This document shows positions 44,240-53,105 of a stretch of 64,000 bases of DNA, in pieces; the stretch's first letter is position 1, and every line of letters begins with the position of its first letter. Source of the stretch: Siphonobacter sp. BAB-5405 (GTDB taxonomy: Bacteria; Bacteroidota; Bacteroidia; Cytophagales; Spirosomataceae); the NCBI RefSeq assembly GCF_002872335.1, contig NZ_NJAG01000007.1, forward strand, positions 372,001-436,000. Reading direction: 5' to 3'. The notes beneath the pieces are model-generated. The model had not been told where the DNA came from. It was given only the letters and a program-made list of their open reading frames with translations, and searched no databases. A program made the position numbers and the translations under genes.

Positions 44240-45112
44240 ATGAGTAATCTCTACCGCGAAATCACACCGCTTACCCAGCATGACTGCTTCACGCTGTTTG
44301 CCCGGGTTAAGTCTGATTTTGATTTCCCCCTGCACTATCACGAAGAATTTGAGCTGAATTTTATCGCCCGTGGACCCGGCATCAAGCGGATCATTGGGGA
44401 TCATTCCGAAGTGATCGAAGATCTGGAGCTGGTACTAGTAGGCACTAATCTCCCCCACGGCTGGTTTCTGCACCAGTGCGAAAACAAGGAGATTCGGGAA
44501 ATTACGATTCAGTTTCACCGCGATCTGTTCGACGAAAAATTCCTGCGTCGGAATCAGTTGACGTTTATCCGGATTTTGCTGGAGCGAGCGGCCAAAGGGG
44601 TACTGTTCTCGCGGGAAACGATTGAAGCGGTACGGCCCCGGCTGGAAGCCCTTACCCAGAAAAGCGGTTTTGATTCGGTACTCGACCTGATGTCGATTCT
44701 GCACGATTTGTCGATTTCCCGAAACATGCGTACCCTTTCCAATACCTCTTTCACGCACGATCCCTTTCATTATAATAGTCGGCGGATTGAAAAAGCCTTT
44801 GAGTACATGCGGGCCAACTACGATAAGAAAATCACCCTGGCCGATGTCGCTAAGGTTGCCAGTATGCCAGAAGTGTCGTTTAGTCGTTTTATCAAGAAAA
44901 GTACGGGCAAAACGTTTGTTGATAGTCTCAACGAAATTCGGCTGGGTCACGCCTCACGCATGCTCATCGATACCACACAGACCATCGCCGAAGTATCTTA
45001 TAAATGCGGATTTAATAACTTATCGTACTTTAATCGGACATTCCTGAAGAAAAATGGCTGTACACCACGGGAATTTCGCAGTAACTATTCCGGTTCGCGG
45101 GTCTTTGTGTAA
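44240..45112 (+). CDS. AraC-family transcriptional regulator of the mannan locus
   Basis: 290 aa. N-terminal cupin-like domain (LHYHEEFELNFIARGPG near 33-50) probably binding a sugar, and a C-terminal double HTH (ITLADVAKVASMPEVSFSRFIKKSTGKTF, then IAEVSYKCGFNNLSYFNRTFLKKNGCTPREFR). It is divergent from susC and faces the repeated TTATCATT boxes, so it is the likely activator of the polysaccharide locus. Use of AraC rather than a hybrid two-component sensor or sigma/anti-sigma pair is a choice of this locus. The start at 44240 has no Shine-Dalgarno sequence. Confidence 0.9.
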   Translation: MSNLYREITPLTQHDCFTLFARVKSDFDFPLHYHEEFELNFIARGPGIKRIIGDHSEVIEDLELVLVGTNLPHGWFLHQCENKEIREITIQFHRDLFDEKFLRRNQLTFIRILLERAAKGVLFSRETIEAVRPRLEALTQKSGFDSVLDLMSILHDLSISRNMRTLSNTSFTHDPFHYNSRRIEKAFEYMRANYDKKITLADVAKVASMPEVSFSRFIKKSTGKTFVDSLNEIRLGHASRMLIDTTQTIAEVSYKCGFNNLSYFNRTFLKKNGCTPREFRSNYSGSRVFV

Positions 45113-45233
45113 AATGCCACGCTTACTCTTTATTTTTACCTGAATCAATCCTCTAAACCAGGTATCATGCCAGCCTTCCTATCTATCGCTCAAAGGCTTT
45201 GGTTCTGATCGAAAACTTTTTAATTCATCATTT

Positions 45234-45761
45234 GTGGAACGTAGAATCGCATTAAAAAACATGGCCGCCGCGTTTGGCGGTCTGCTGAGTCTCCCCTCCT
45301 GGGCTCAGCACTGGACGCCCGAGACGGTGGCGGGTTCTCCCTTGCTTTCCGCTCTGGAAGAATCCACGCTGGCGGACCTGGCCGAAACCATTATTCCGGA
45401 AACGGATATTCCCGGAGCGAAAAGCCTGGGCGTTCCCGCTTACATTCAGAAGATCGTCAATGATTGTATGGATACGAAAGCTCAGGAAACGCTGAAAAAC
45501 GGACTCTACACGGTCAGCGATCTGGCCCAGAAGAGTTCAGGTGGCAAAACGTTCTCGGGCATGGACACCAATCAGCGACTGAATTTTCTCAATCAGCTGA
45601 ACGCCGGAGCCGATGAAGAAACCAAAGACTTTTTCAAACTGGTCAAAAGCCTGACCATTCGCGGCTTTACCACTTCGGAGTACTTCCAGACGAATATCAA
45701 TCATTACCAACTCGTACCGGGCTTTTACCACGGTTGCGTCCCCGTTTCAACTGGCAAATAA
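45234..45761 (+). CDS. Gluconate 2-dehydrogenase subunit 3 family protein
   Basis: 175 aa. It starts at GTG and opens with MERRIALKNMAAAFGGLLSLPSWAQ, a twin-Arg-type signal sequence (Arg3-Arg4), so Tat export of the folded dehydrogenase complex is likely. The body (LADLAETIIPETDIPGAKSLGVPAYIQKIV) matches the subunit 3 (gamma) family, which accompanies FAD-dependent GMC dehydrogenases. Only 5 nt separate its stop from the GMC gene; together they form the dehydrogenase unit. The usual cytochrome c subunit is not present here. Confidence 0.9.
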   Translation: MERRIALKNMAAAFGGLLSLPSWAQHWTPETVAGSPLLSALEESTLADLAETIIPETDIPGAKSLGVPAYIQKIVNDCMDTKAQETLKNGLYTVSDLAQKSSGGKTFSGMDTNQRLNFLNQLNAGADEETKDFFKLVKSLTIRGFTTSEYFQTNINHYQLVPGFYHGCVPVSTGK

Positions 45762-45766
45762 CGATC

Positions 45767-47473
45767 ATGACTATACTGGAATCAACGGCAGCCAATCAAT
45801 ACGATGCAATCGTGGTTGGTTCGGGCATCAGCGGAGGCTGGGCCGCCAAAGAATTAACGAAACACGGGCTGCGAACGCTGGTACTGGAGCGGGGAAGGGA
45901 CGTGAAACACGTAACCGATTACCCCACGGGCATGATGAGCCCCTGGGAGTTTGAGCACCGTACCCAGCTTCCCCTGGAAATTAAAGAAGCCAACCCGATC
46001 GTGAGCAAGTGTTACGCCTTTTACGAAGGCAGTACGCACTTTTTCGTGAAAGATGCTGAACATCCGTACGTACAGGAAAAGCCTTTCGACTGGATTCGCG
46101 GTTATCAGGTCGGTGGAAAATCCCTGTTATGGGCCCGCCAGACGCAGCGGTGGAGTGATTTCGATTTCGAAGGCCCCGCCCGCGATGGCTTCGCCGTTGA
46201 CTGGCCCATCCGTTACGCGGATATTGCTCCCTGGTACAGTTACGTAGAAAAATTCGCCGGGATTTCCGGTAATAAAGACGGACTGCCCAACTTGCCCGAC
46301 GGCGAGTTTCAGAAGCCCCACGAAATGAACTGCGTGGAAGATTATTTCCAAAAGCAGATTGCCAGCAAATACAAAGACCGGAACGTGATTCAGGGCCGTT
46401 GTGCTCACCTGACCGAACCGAAAGACATTCACTTCCAGCAGGGTCGGGCCCAGTGTCAGCACCGTACCATCTGCGAACGGGGTTGTCCCTTCGGTGGTTA
46501 TTTCAGCAGTAACGCCTCAACGATTCCCTGGGCCGCCAAAACGGGTAAAATGACCCTACGGCCTCATTCCGTCGTCCACTCGATTATTTACGACGAGAAA
46601 AAAGGGAAAGCAACGGGCGTTCGGGTGATCGATGCGAATACCAAGAAAATGACGGAGTACTACGCCCGCATCATTTTCGTCAACGCAGCGGCTCTCAATA
46701 CCAACCTCGTACTGCTGAACTCAACGTCGAACCGTTTCCCTAACGGATTGGGTAACGACAGCGGTGTGCTGGGCAAGTACGTGGCCTTCCACAACTACCG
46801 GGCTACGATTTCTGCCGAATACGATGGTTTCCTGGATATGAAAACCGAAGGTCGTCGTCCCAATAGTCCGTATATTCCGCGTTTCCGGAACGTGCATAAG
46901 CAGGAGACCAACTTCCTGCGGGGCTATGCCGCGGGCTTCAACGCCGGTCGGGGTACGTATACCAATCAGGACGGTATCGGTGCGGATCTCAAGAAAAACC
47001 TGATGAATCCCTCCTGGGGCGGCTGGCACGTAGGCTCCCACATGATGGGCGAAACCATCCCGAAAGAGAACAGTACGGTTCAGCTTGATCCGAATAAGAA
47101 AGATCCGTTTGGCATCCCGCAATTGGCCATCAACATGTTCTACGATGACAATGACGAGAAGATGATCAAGGATTTCCACGAGCAGTTCACCGAAATGTAT
47201 ACGGCGGCTGGTTTCAAGAACATCCGTACCCGTGATTCCAAGCAGGCTCCGGGACTGGATATTCACGAAATGGGCGGCGTTCGGATGGGTAAAGACCCTA
47301 AAACATCGATGCTCAACAAGTGGAATCAGCTACACGCCTGCAAGAACGTGTTCGTTACGGACGGGGCTTCGATGACTTCCACGTCGACGCAAAACCCTTC
47401 GCTGACGTACATGGCTCTGACAGCCCGTGCCGTCGACTACGCCGTGAAGGAAATGAAGAAGCAAAACCTGTAA
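45767..47473 (+). CDS. GMC-family FAD-dependent dehydrogenase
   Basis: 568 aa. The N-terminal Rossmann FAD motif is VVGSGISGGWAAKEL (GxGxxGG at 18-24). GYQVGGKSLLWARQTQRWSDFDFE near 120-143 and the C-terminal NVFVTDGASMTSTSTQNPSLTYMALTARA are characteristic of the gluconate/sorbitol/glucoside dehydrogenase branch. It oxidises a sugar or polyol, passing electrons through its partner (subunit 3) to the respiratory chain. No own signal peptide is visible, so it may be exported with its Tat partner. The substrate is unknown; proximity to the mannan locus is suggestive only. The ATG at 45767 is chosen because the FAD motif follows. Confidence 0.92.
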   Translation: MTILESTAANQYDAIVVGSGISGGWAAKELTKHGLRTLVLERGRDVKHVTDYPTGMMSPWEFEHRTQLPLEIKEANPIVSKCYAFYEGSTHFFVKDAEHPYVQEKPFDWIRGYQVGGKSLLWARQTQRWSDFDFEGPARDGFAVDWPIRYADIAPWYSYVEKFAGISGNKDGLPNLPDGEFQKPHEMNCVEDYFQKQIASKYKDRNVIQGRCAHLTEPKDIHFQQGRAQCQHRTICERGCPFGGYFSSNASTIPWAAKTGKMTLRPHSVVHSIIYDEKKGKATGVRVIDANTKKMTEYYARIIFVNAAALNTNLVLLNSTSNRFPNGLGNDSGVLGKYVAFHNYRATISAEYDGFLDMKTEGRRPNSPYIPRFRNVHKQETNFLRGYAAGFNAGRGTYTNQDGIGADLKKNLMNPSWGGWHVGSHMMGETIPKENSTVQLDPNKKDPFGIPQLAINMFYDDNDEKMIKDFHEQFTEMYTAAGFKNIRTRDSKQAPGLDIHEMGGVRMGKDPKTSMLNKWNQLHACKNVFVTDGASMTSTSTQNPSLTYMALTARAVDYAVKEMKKQNL

Positions 47474-47496
47474 TTTCAGGATAGAAGTCTGATTTT

Positions 47497-47529
47497 GAGG
47501 TCTGGTACACATTGTATCAGACCTCTTTT
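47497..47529 (+). terminator. Terminator after the GMC gene
   Basis: The stem GAGGTCTG/CAGACCTC with extra TACA/TGTA pairs above it, followed by TTTTG. Confidence 0.78.
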
Positions 47530-47629
47530 GTTGGGCCCGCAGTCTACCTTTTTGGTAATAATTTCTTAATCCTTCCAGCCTCAAACCCGGTAGTAACGAA
47601 TCCTATCTTTACTGGAAATATCCAGCGAT

Positions 47630-48703
47630 ATGATTTCCCTCATTACCACCTTCGCTTTCGCTCAGGCCTTGATTGGTTTGTACGTCTTACCCAAGCAGAC
47701 CATCTTTAGCCGCCAGTATTTATACCTGAAAACCTTGATTGCCCTGATCAGTATTCACCTGGGCGTCAAACTGTTTCTGCTCTCGGTCCTGAACGACCCG
47801 TATCTGTTTGGCCGGCTCAACAGCTTCACGACCTTTTCCTACGGACCACTGCTGTATTTTCAGTATCTTCAGTTCAAAGGCAAAGTCCTTTCCCGAACGC
47901 ATAAAGTCCTCCACCTCGTACCGTTTGTCTTCGCTTTTACGCTGTACGTTTCCTGTTTGATTGGGCAAATTCCCAGCAAAAATCCGGCTTTGTTTCAACA
48001 GATTTTCGAAGTATTTGTCTACCTGCTTATGGGCTCCGTCGCCAGCTATACGACCTGGTTGCTCTGGAAACTCGTACCGGATACGCAGCTACCCCGCCGC
48101 GAACGGAATCTGTTACTCCAGTGCAGTGCCTTTTTCATGAGTTCGGTTTTCATGGGCTACTGTACCTCTTTTTTCAATACCTGGCTGGGTACGCACTGGG
48201 ACGCTCATTTTTTCCCCTACCTCGCGTTCGGGATCATTTGCTGGATTTGTCTGCGGTTTTTTCTGACGCAGAACTATACCCAGTCCAAACCAGCCGAAAC
48301 CGCTCGTGAAACCTATGAGAAATCGGGCCTTTCGGACGCTCAACTACAAGCATACTTCGAAGCTCTGGAGCAGCTCATGCGACGGGAAAAACCCTTCCAT
48401 AATCCCGATCTCTCGCTGGATGATTTAGCCCGATCCCTGAAAATCTCCCGGCAGCAATTGTCGCAGGTACTGAATCAAAAAGCCGAGAAGAATTTTTACG
48501 CCTATGTGAATGATTACCGCGTTCAGGAAATGATCGTTTTACTGAAAAACCATCCCGGTGAAAAAATTGCGGAGCTGGCTCATCAGGTCGGCTTCCAGTC
48601 GAAGACCACGCTGAATACCTATTTCAGGAAAGTGACCGGATATAGTCCCACGCAGTACCAGCAATTTCTGAGCAGTCCCATCTCGGAGCCGTCTAAAATT
48701 TAA
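47630..48703 (+). CDS. Membrane-anchored AraC-type transcriptional regulator
   Basis: 357 aa. About six or seven membrane helices fill residues 1-215 (for example ALIALISIHLGVKLFLLSV, FVYLLMGSVASYTTWLLWKL). The C-terminal 110 residues are an AraC HTH pair (LSLDDLARSLKISRQQLSQVLNQK and IAELAHQVGFQSKTTLNTYFRKVTGYSPTQY). Such one-component membrane regulators sense signals at the envelope and are common in Bacteroidota. No partner is obvious; the next genes, a TonB receptor and a secreted phosphatase, may be its targets (inference). A terminator follows. Confidence 0.9.
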   Translation: MISLITTFAFAQALIGLYVLPKQTIFSRQYLYLKTLIALISIHLGVKLFLLSVLNDPYLFGRLNSFTTFSYGPLLYFQYLQFKGKVLSRTHKVLHLVPFVFAFTLYVSCLIGQIPSKNPALFQQIFEVFVYLLMGSVASYTTWLLWKLVPDTQLPRRERNLLLQCSAFFMSSVFMGYCTSFFNTWLGTHWDAHFFPYLAFGIICWICLRFFLTQNYTQSKPAETARETYEKSGLSDAQLQAYFEALEQLMRREKPFHNPDLSLDDLARSLKISRQQLSQVLNQKAEKNFYAYVNDYRVQEMIVLLKNHPGEKIAELAHQVGFQSKTTLNTYFRKVTGYSPTQYQQFLSSPISEPSKI

Positions 48704-48753
48704 CAATTCGTTAAAATTCACAAACACCTAACTTCCAGTAGTTTACAAGAACG

Positions 48754-48804
48754 AAAAGTTCAGGCCGAACGGGGCGAACCTGCCCGTTCGGCCTGAACTT
48801 TTTT
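48754..48804 (+). terminator. Terminator after the membrane-anchored AraC gene
   Basis: A 20-bp stem (48754-48773 with 48783-48802) around GTTCAGGCCGAACGGG and its complement, followed by T residues. Confidence 0.9.
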
Positions 48805-48851
48805 CTTTTCCCACGCCCCTAGTTTCGCTGCCGAAACACAATGACACCCCT

Positions 48852-51734
48852 ATGCAATTGAAACGATTACTTTTTAGTCTGCTCCTCTGCCTGAGCGGAA
48901 CCGTTGCGTTCGGTCAACATTCGGGCTCCGTAACGGGACGGATTGAGGACGAAAACGGTCCCTTACCCGGAGCGGCGATTCGCCTGAAAGGTACCTCGCA
49001 GGGAACGGTAACCGATCTGAGTGGAGCCTTCCGACTGACGAACGTACCCGCCGGACCGGTTACGCTGGCTGCTGGCTACATTGGCTACCAGACGGCTGAA
49101 CTGACGGTACAGGCTACGACGGGCGAAGTAGTTATTCCCGTCATTAAACTCACGCCCGAGGGGAAAGCTCTGTCGGACGTAGTAGTTCGCGGTACGATGG
49201 CGGCCTCCCAGATCAAGGCGATGAGTATTAAACGAAATTCCCTCGCCCTGATGGACGTGATGGCCGCCGATGCGATCGGAAAACTACCCGACCGTAACGC
49301 CGCCGAGGCCGTCCAGCGGATGCCCGGCGTGGCGGTGGCCCGCTACCACGGTGAGGCCGATCAGGCGACGGTACGGGGCGTACCCTTTAGCTGGACTTCT
49401 ACCCTGCTCAACGGCACCCGCATGCCGAGTGCCAGTGTGGGCGGTAGCCGGAATGCGGTACTCGACGCCGTTCCTTCCGAGATCATCCAGTACGTACAGG
49501 TAGCCAAAGCTCTGACGCCCGATATGGAAGGCGATGCCATTGGCGGTTCGATCAATTTTGTGACGCGGGTCGCTCCGGAGTTTCGCAAGCTGAGCGTGAG
49601 TGCCGCCGGTGGTTACAACAACTTTTCAAAAGACGGTACGTACAACGCTTCCATTACCTACGGCGACCGCTTTATGAAAGGCAAGCTGGGCGTCATGCTG
49701 ACGGCGGCCATCTGGGATCGGCAGTGGGGAACGGACGAATACGTCGTTTCGTACAATACGGGCCTGCCGGTTCCGGAGCAACGGTATTCTTTGAACAGCT
49801 TATTGCTGAAACGGTACATGGGTAAACGCCAGACGTACGGACTTAACGCCGGGCTGGAATACCGTTTCAACGAGAAACACCGAATCTTTGGTCGGGCCCT
49901 GCACGACAAGTTCAACGATATTCGTCCGGTATACGAGTCGTATCTGCTTTTCAATACCAACGAATACCAACTGAATTACCGCTACTCCTACTACCAGACG
50001 CGAATTGACGGCGGAGAAATCGGTGGCGAGCATCAGCTGGCGTCGCGGTTGAAACTAGACTGGTCGGCTTCAAATTACGTTAGCGAATACTACATCGATA
50101 CGCCTCCTACGTTGCCCGAAGAGAAACGCGGTTTGCCCATTGCCACCTTCCGGCAGAAGCTTACGCAGGGTTTCGGGGGACTGGCTTCGGATGGGAAACG
50201 GTATTTGTCTTTTGATTCTCCCAACGGCGTAGGTGACGACCCGATGCAGATTCTGCCCCACCTGAAAGACCCGAAGGAACGGGTGGACCCCACGCAACTC
50301 ACGCTGCAGCAACTGGTCATTTATCAGTTAGGTACGAAAGAAGAAGACCGGATAGCTCAGGCTAATGTGAAGTATGACTTTTCGTCGCGTTTTTCGTTAA
50401 AGGTTGGTGGCAAGTACCGCCACAAGTATAAGGAATCGACGCAGGCCTCGCTGGTTTATCTGCCCAACCGAGCTCTGGGCGTTCCGAATGCGGCTCCGCT
50501 GGTGCCGCTTAGTCAGCTGGAACGTACCGAATTTCCCGTTCGCCAGAACTTCTTCCGTAACCTGAATGCTGATTATGGTTCCTATGCGATCAATAATCTG
50601 ACCAAGAACCAGTTGTTTGATCTTTTCTCCACGCAGTTTCAGCAAACCAATCAGTTTCGGGACGTAACGCCGGTTTCTAATGCCACGGGTCATTTCGATG
50701 GTACGGAAGATGTACTGGCCCTTTACGTGATGGGTGAATGGAATGTGACGCCCAAACTCAAGCTTTTTGGTGGGGTACGCAACGAGCATACGGCCGTGCA
50801 ACTGAACGGTTCGTCGTACAAACGGGAAACGATTACTGAAAACGGACAATCGAAAAGCGTAGAGACAGTAACTCCTACTAAGGTGAAGAATGATTACCAC
50901 GCCTTTTTGCCGATGATTCACCTGAAGTACACGCCTACGTCGAAATCCGTGCTTCGGGCTGCTTTTACGCGGACGTTCATTCGTCCGAATTTTACCGAAC
51001 TGAATCCGGGCGAAAACATCAACACCACGACCAATCCCCTAACCATTACGCGGGGCAATATCAATCTGAAACCCACCTTCGCCAGTAATTTCGACCTGAT
51101 GGGTGAGTACTATTTCGATAATATTGGTCTGGTCACGGGCGGTCTCTTCTACAAAAAAATCAAGGACTACAGTTTCAGTAATCAGTCCATCGAAACTTAT
51201 AACGGTGCTCAGGCTCTGGTGACGCAACCGCAAAACCTGGAAAATGCGTCGTTGCAGGGACTGGAACTGGGTATACTTCGTCGCTTCGATTTTCTGCCGG
51301 GTTTTCTGAGTGGTCTGGGTGCTGAGCTGAACGGTACGGCGATTCATTCGTCGCTACGGGTACCGCGAATTGTCAATAACGAACGGCAGTACGAAACGAC
51401 TTCCCTGCCCAATCAGTCGAAATTCCTGTTCAATTCCATTCTGTTCTACGAACGCAAGGGACTCACGATTCGTCTGGCTGGCAACTTCCGGGGTCGCTCA
51501 GTCGAAACCATCAATCAGCAGTTAGGCCCTGATTTCTACATCTGGACGAATAACAACTTCACGCTGGACGGTTCGGCGGCCTATGCCATCAACGCGAAGT
51601 TCCGGGTGTTCGTGGAAGTCAATAACCTCACCAACGAGCCCGTTCGCATGTACATGGGCAAACCCGAACGGACGACCAGTACCGAGTGGTATTCGCAACG
51701 CGGACAGGCCGGTATTCGCTGGGACATTTTCTAA
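48852..51734 (+). CDS. TonB-dependent outer-membrane receptor
   Basis: 960 aa. Signal peptide to residue 22, then a carboxypeptidase-like regulatory domain (SVTGRIEDENGPLPGAAIRLKG, residues 27-105), a plug (IGKLPDRNAAEAVQRMPGVAV) and a 22-strand barrel ending in RGQAGIRWDIF, the aromatic terminus needed for BAM assembly. The IGKLPDRNAAEAVQR plug resembles the TonB receptors of the proteobacterial carbohydrate/oligopeptide type rather than SusC, and there is no SusD. Ligand unknown. A secreted tyrosine-phosphatase-family protein follows 40 nt downstream, so a phosphorylated substrate is conceivable. Confidence 0.93.
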   Translation: MQLKRLLFSLLLCLSGTVAFGQHSGSVTGRIEDENGPLPGAAIRLKGTSQGTVTDLSGAFRLTNVPAGPVTLAAGYIGYQTAELTVQATTGEVVIPVIKLTPEGKALSDVVVRGTMAASQIKAMSIKRNSLALMDVMAADAIGKLPDRNAAEAVQRMPGVAVARYHGEADQATVRGVPFSWTSTLLNGTRMPSASVGGSRNAVLDAVPSEIIQYVQVAKALTPDMEGDAIGGSINFVTRVAPEFRKLSVSAAGGYNNFSKDGTYNASITYGDRFMKGKLGVMLTAAIWDRQWGTDEYVVSYNTGLPVPEQRYSLNSLLLKRYMGKRQTYGLNAGLEYRFNEKHRIFGRALHDKFNDIRPVYESYLLFNTNEYQLNYRYSYYQTRIDGGEIGGEHQLASRLKLDWSASNYVSEYYIDTPPTLPEEKRGLPIATFRQKLTQGFGGLASDGKRYLSFDSPNGVGDDPMQILPHLKDPKERVDPTQLTLQQLVIYQLGTKEEDRIAQANVKYDFSSRFSLKVGGKYRHKYKESTQASLVYLPNRALGVPNAAPLVPLSQLERTEFPVRQNFFRNLNADYGSYAINNLTKNQLFDLFSTQFQQTNQFRDVTPVSNATGHFDGTEDVLALYVMGEWNVTPKLKLFGGVRNEHTAVQLNGSSYKRETITENGQSKSVETVTPTKVKNDYHAFLPMIHLKYTPTSKSVLRAAFTRTFIRPNFTELNPGENINTTTNPLTITRGNINLKPTFASNFDLMGEYYFDNIGLVTGGLFYKKIKDYSFSNQSIETYNGAQALVTQPQNLENASLQGLELGILRRFDFLPGFLSGLGAELNGTAIHSSLRVPRIVNNERQYETTSLPNQSKFLFNSILFYERKGLTIRLAGNFRGRSVETINQQLGPDFYIWTNNNFTLDGSAAYAINAKFRVFVEVNNLTNEPVRMYMGKPERTTSTEWYSQRGQAGIRWDIF

Positions 51735-51774
51735 TCATAAGGTTCATCTACGCTTATTCATTCCTAACATTCCT

Positions 51775-52602
51775 ATGAAAAAGGCATTCATTCTCATTGC
51801 TTCCGTATTGATTTCAGGAACCGTTTTTGCTCAGCAGGATACGCTGGTTTATAACAGCCGTCGGGCCGTTGTGCTGGAGGGTAGTTCGAATTTCCGCGAC
51901 CTGGGAGGTTATCCTACGCCCGATGGCCGTCAGGTGCAGTGGGGCCGCATCTATCGCTCGGCGGATATTAGTAAACTCAGTGATCAGGATCTGAAAACAC
52001 TGGAATCCGTTCATCTCGCGGTAGACTGCGATCTGCGGAGTCCCGAAGAGGTCCAAAAAGCTCCGGACCGTCTCCCGACGGGCGTGCAATACGTACACCT
52101 GCCCGCGGGTAGTGAACACGTACAGATGGCGAAGTTTTACGAAGCGATGAAGAATAGTACGCAGAAAGATACTTTACTACTGCAAACCTATCGGAGCACT
52201 GAGCACCTGAAGGCCAAGTACAAACCCGTGTTTGATCATTTACTGACGTTGAAGGGTAATGAATCCTTACTCTTTCACTGCACGGCAGGAAAAGACCGGA
52301 CGGGAATCGGAGCCGCTCTGATTTTGTCGGCCCTGAATGTAGACCGTCAGACGATTTTAAAGGATTATCAGGCAACGAATCAGTTCTGGAAAGTGGACCG
52401 CGAACGCATGTTACAGGGCATGGCTCAGCAAGGCCTCAATCCCGAAGCCGCCCGCTCGATGCTGGACGCCAACCCGGCTTATCTGGAAAACACCTTCCAG
52501 GCAATCGATAAAAAATACGGCAGCATGGATCAGTTTCTGGAACAAGAAATGGGGTTAACCGCTCCGCGTCGGAAGGCGTTGCAGGATAAGTTTTTGAAGT
52601 AA
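51775..52602 (+). CDS. Secreted tyrosine/serine phosphatase family protein (Y_phosphatase3)
   Basis: 275 aa. Signal peptide (KAFILIASVLISGTVFAQ). NFRDLGGYPTPDGRQVQWGRIYRSADIS is the family start, and the P-loop HCTAGKDRTG (His168, Cys169, Arg175) is intact, so the enzyme should be active; the first Asp in the DCDLRSPEE segment may be the general acid. The family includes protein and lipid phosphatases; as an exported protein it probably dephosphorylates an extracytoplasmic substrate. It is linked to the TonB receptor upstream. The start is set at the signal peptide. No terminator follows directly. Confidence 0.9.
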   Translation: MKKAFILIASVLISGTVFAQQDTLVYNSRRAVVLEGSSNFRDLGGYPTPDGRQVQWGRIYRSADISKLSDQDLKTLESVHLAVDCDLRSPEEVQKAPDRLPTGVQYVHLPAGSEHVQMAKFYEAMKNSTQKDTLLLQTYRSTEHLKAKYKPVFDHLLTLKGNESLLFHCTAGKDRTGIGAALILSALNVDRQTILKDYQATNQFWKVDRERMLQGMAQQGLNPEAARSMLDANPAYLENTFQAIDKKYGSMDQFLEQEMGLTAPRRKALQDKFLK

Positions 52603-52670
52603 AAAAGCTGGGAAAGTTGTTAAAACTAAGACCCTTTTCGTCCCGTTGAGTTGGCTGGTTATTTAGTCCA

Positions 52671-52744
52671 TATCGCGAACGCCGCTCTTTTCATCCCGCT
52701 TTAGGCCAACGCATTGCGGATGAAAAAGGCGGCTTTTCGCGATA
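52671..52744. repeat. Long imperfect hairpin in a gene-free interval
   Basis: Stems TATCGCGAA/TTCGCGATA (9 bp), GCCGC/GCGGC and TTTTCATCC/GGATGAAAA stack into a 74-nt hairpin with a 16-nt loop, TTTAGGCCAACGCATT. No T run follows, so it is not a simple terminator. It lies in the 503-nt gap 52603-53105 that holds no intact gene. Confidence 0.75.
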
Positions 52745-52804
52745 GGACGGGGCCTGGGTTTTGTCGCCCATGAAGGCATCCGAATGTAGTTTAACAAGTA
52801 TAAA

Positions 52805-52964
52805 CTTTCAACCGACAACTAATGAAATGTTGAAAGAAGAAACCCCCTCCCGCCCGGAAGCCATTCCATAGGGGCCACCATGGAATGGCAACGGAACAAC
52901 CTACGACAGTCGCAACGCGGTGGCCTAAAGCAGGCTGGCTTCAGGCGTGGAGAAGACCAGCCTG
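52805..52964. repeat. Chain of three further hairpins
   Basis: CTTTCAAC/GTTGAAAG (52805-52836), CCATTCCAT/ATGGAATGG (52861-52888) and CAGGCTGG-CTTC/GAAG-CCAGCCTG (52931-52964). At 52915-52935 the sequence is complementary to the loop and flanks of the 52671-52744 hairpin at 18 of 21 positions. Short open stretches exist but are interrupted by stops. Confidence 0.6.
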
Positions 52965-53105
52965 GAAGGCTTCTGGGCTACCGAACAGCCCTATCTGAAA
53001 CACTAAATTCCGTCTAGGTGAATAATGAAACTCCATGAGGTAAAAATAGGCTCTTACCCAGCCATGCCTGCGGGACGAGTTAGGTCTAGGCATACAAACC
53101 ACTCC

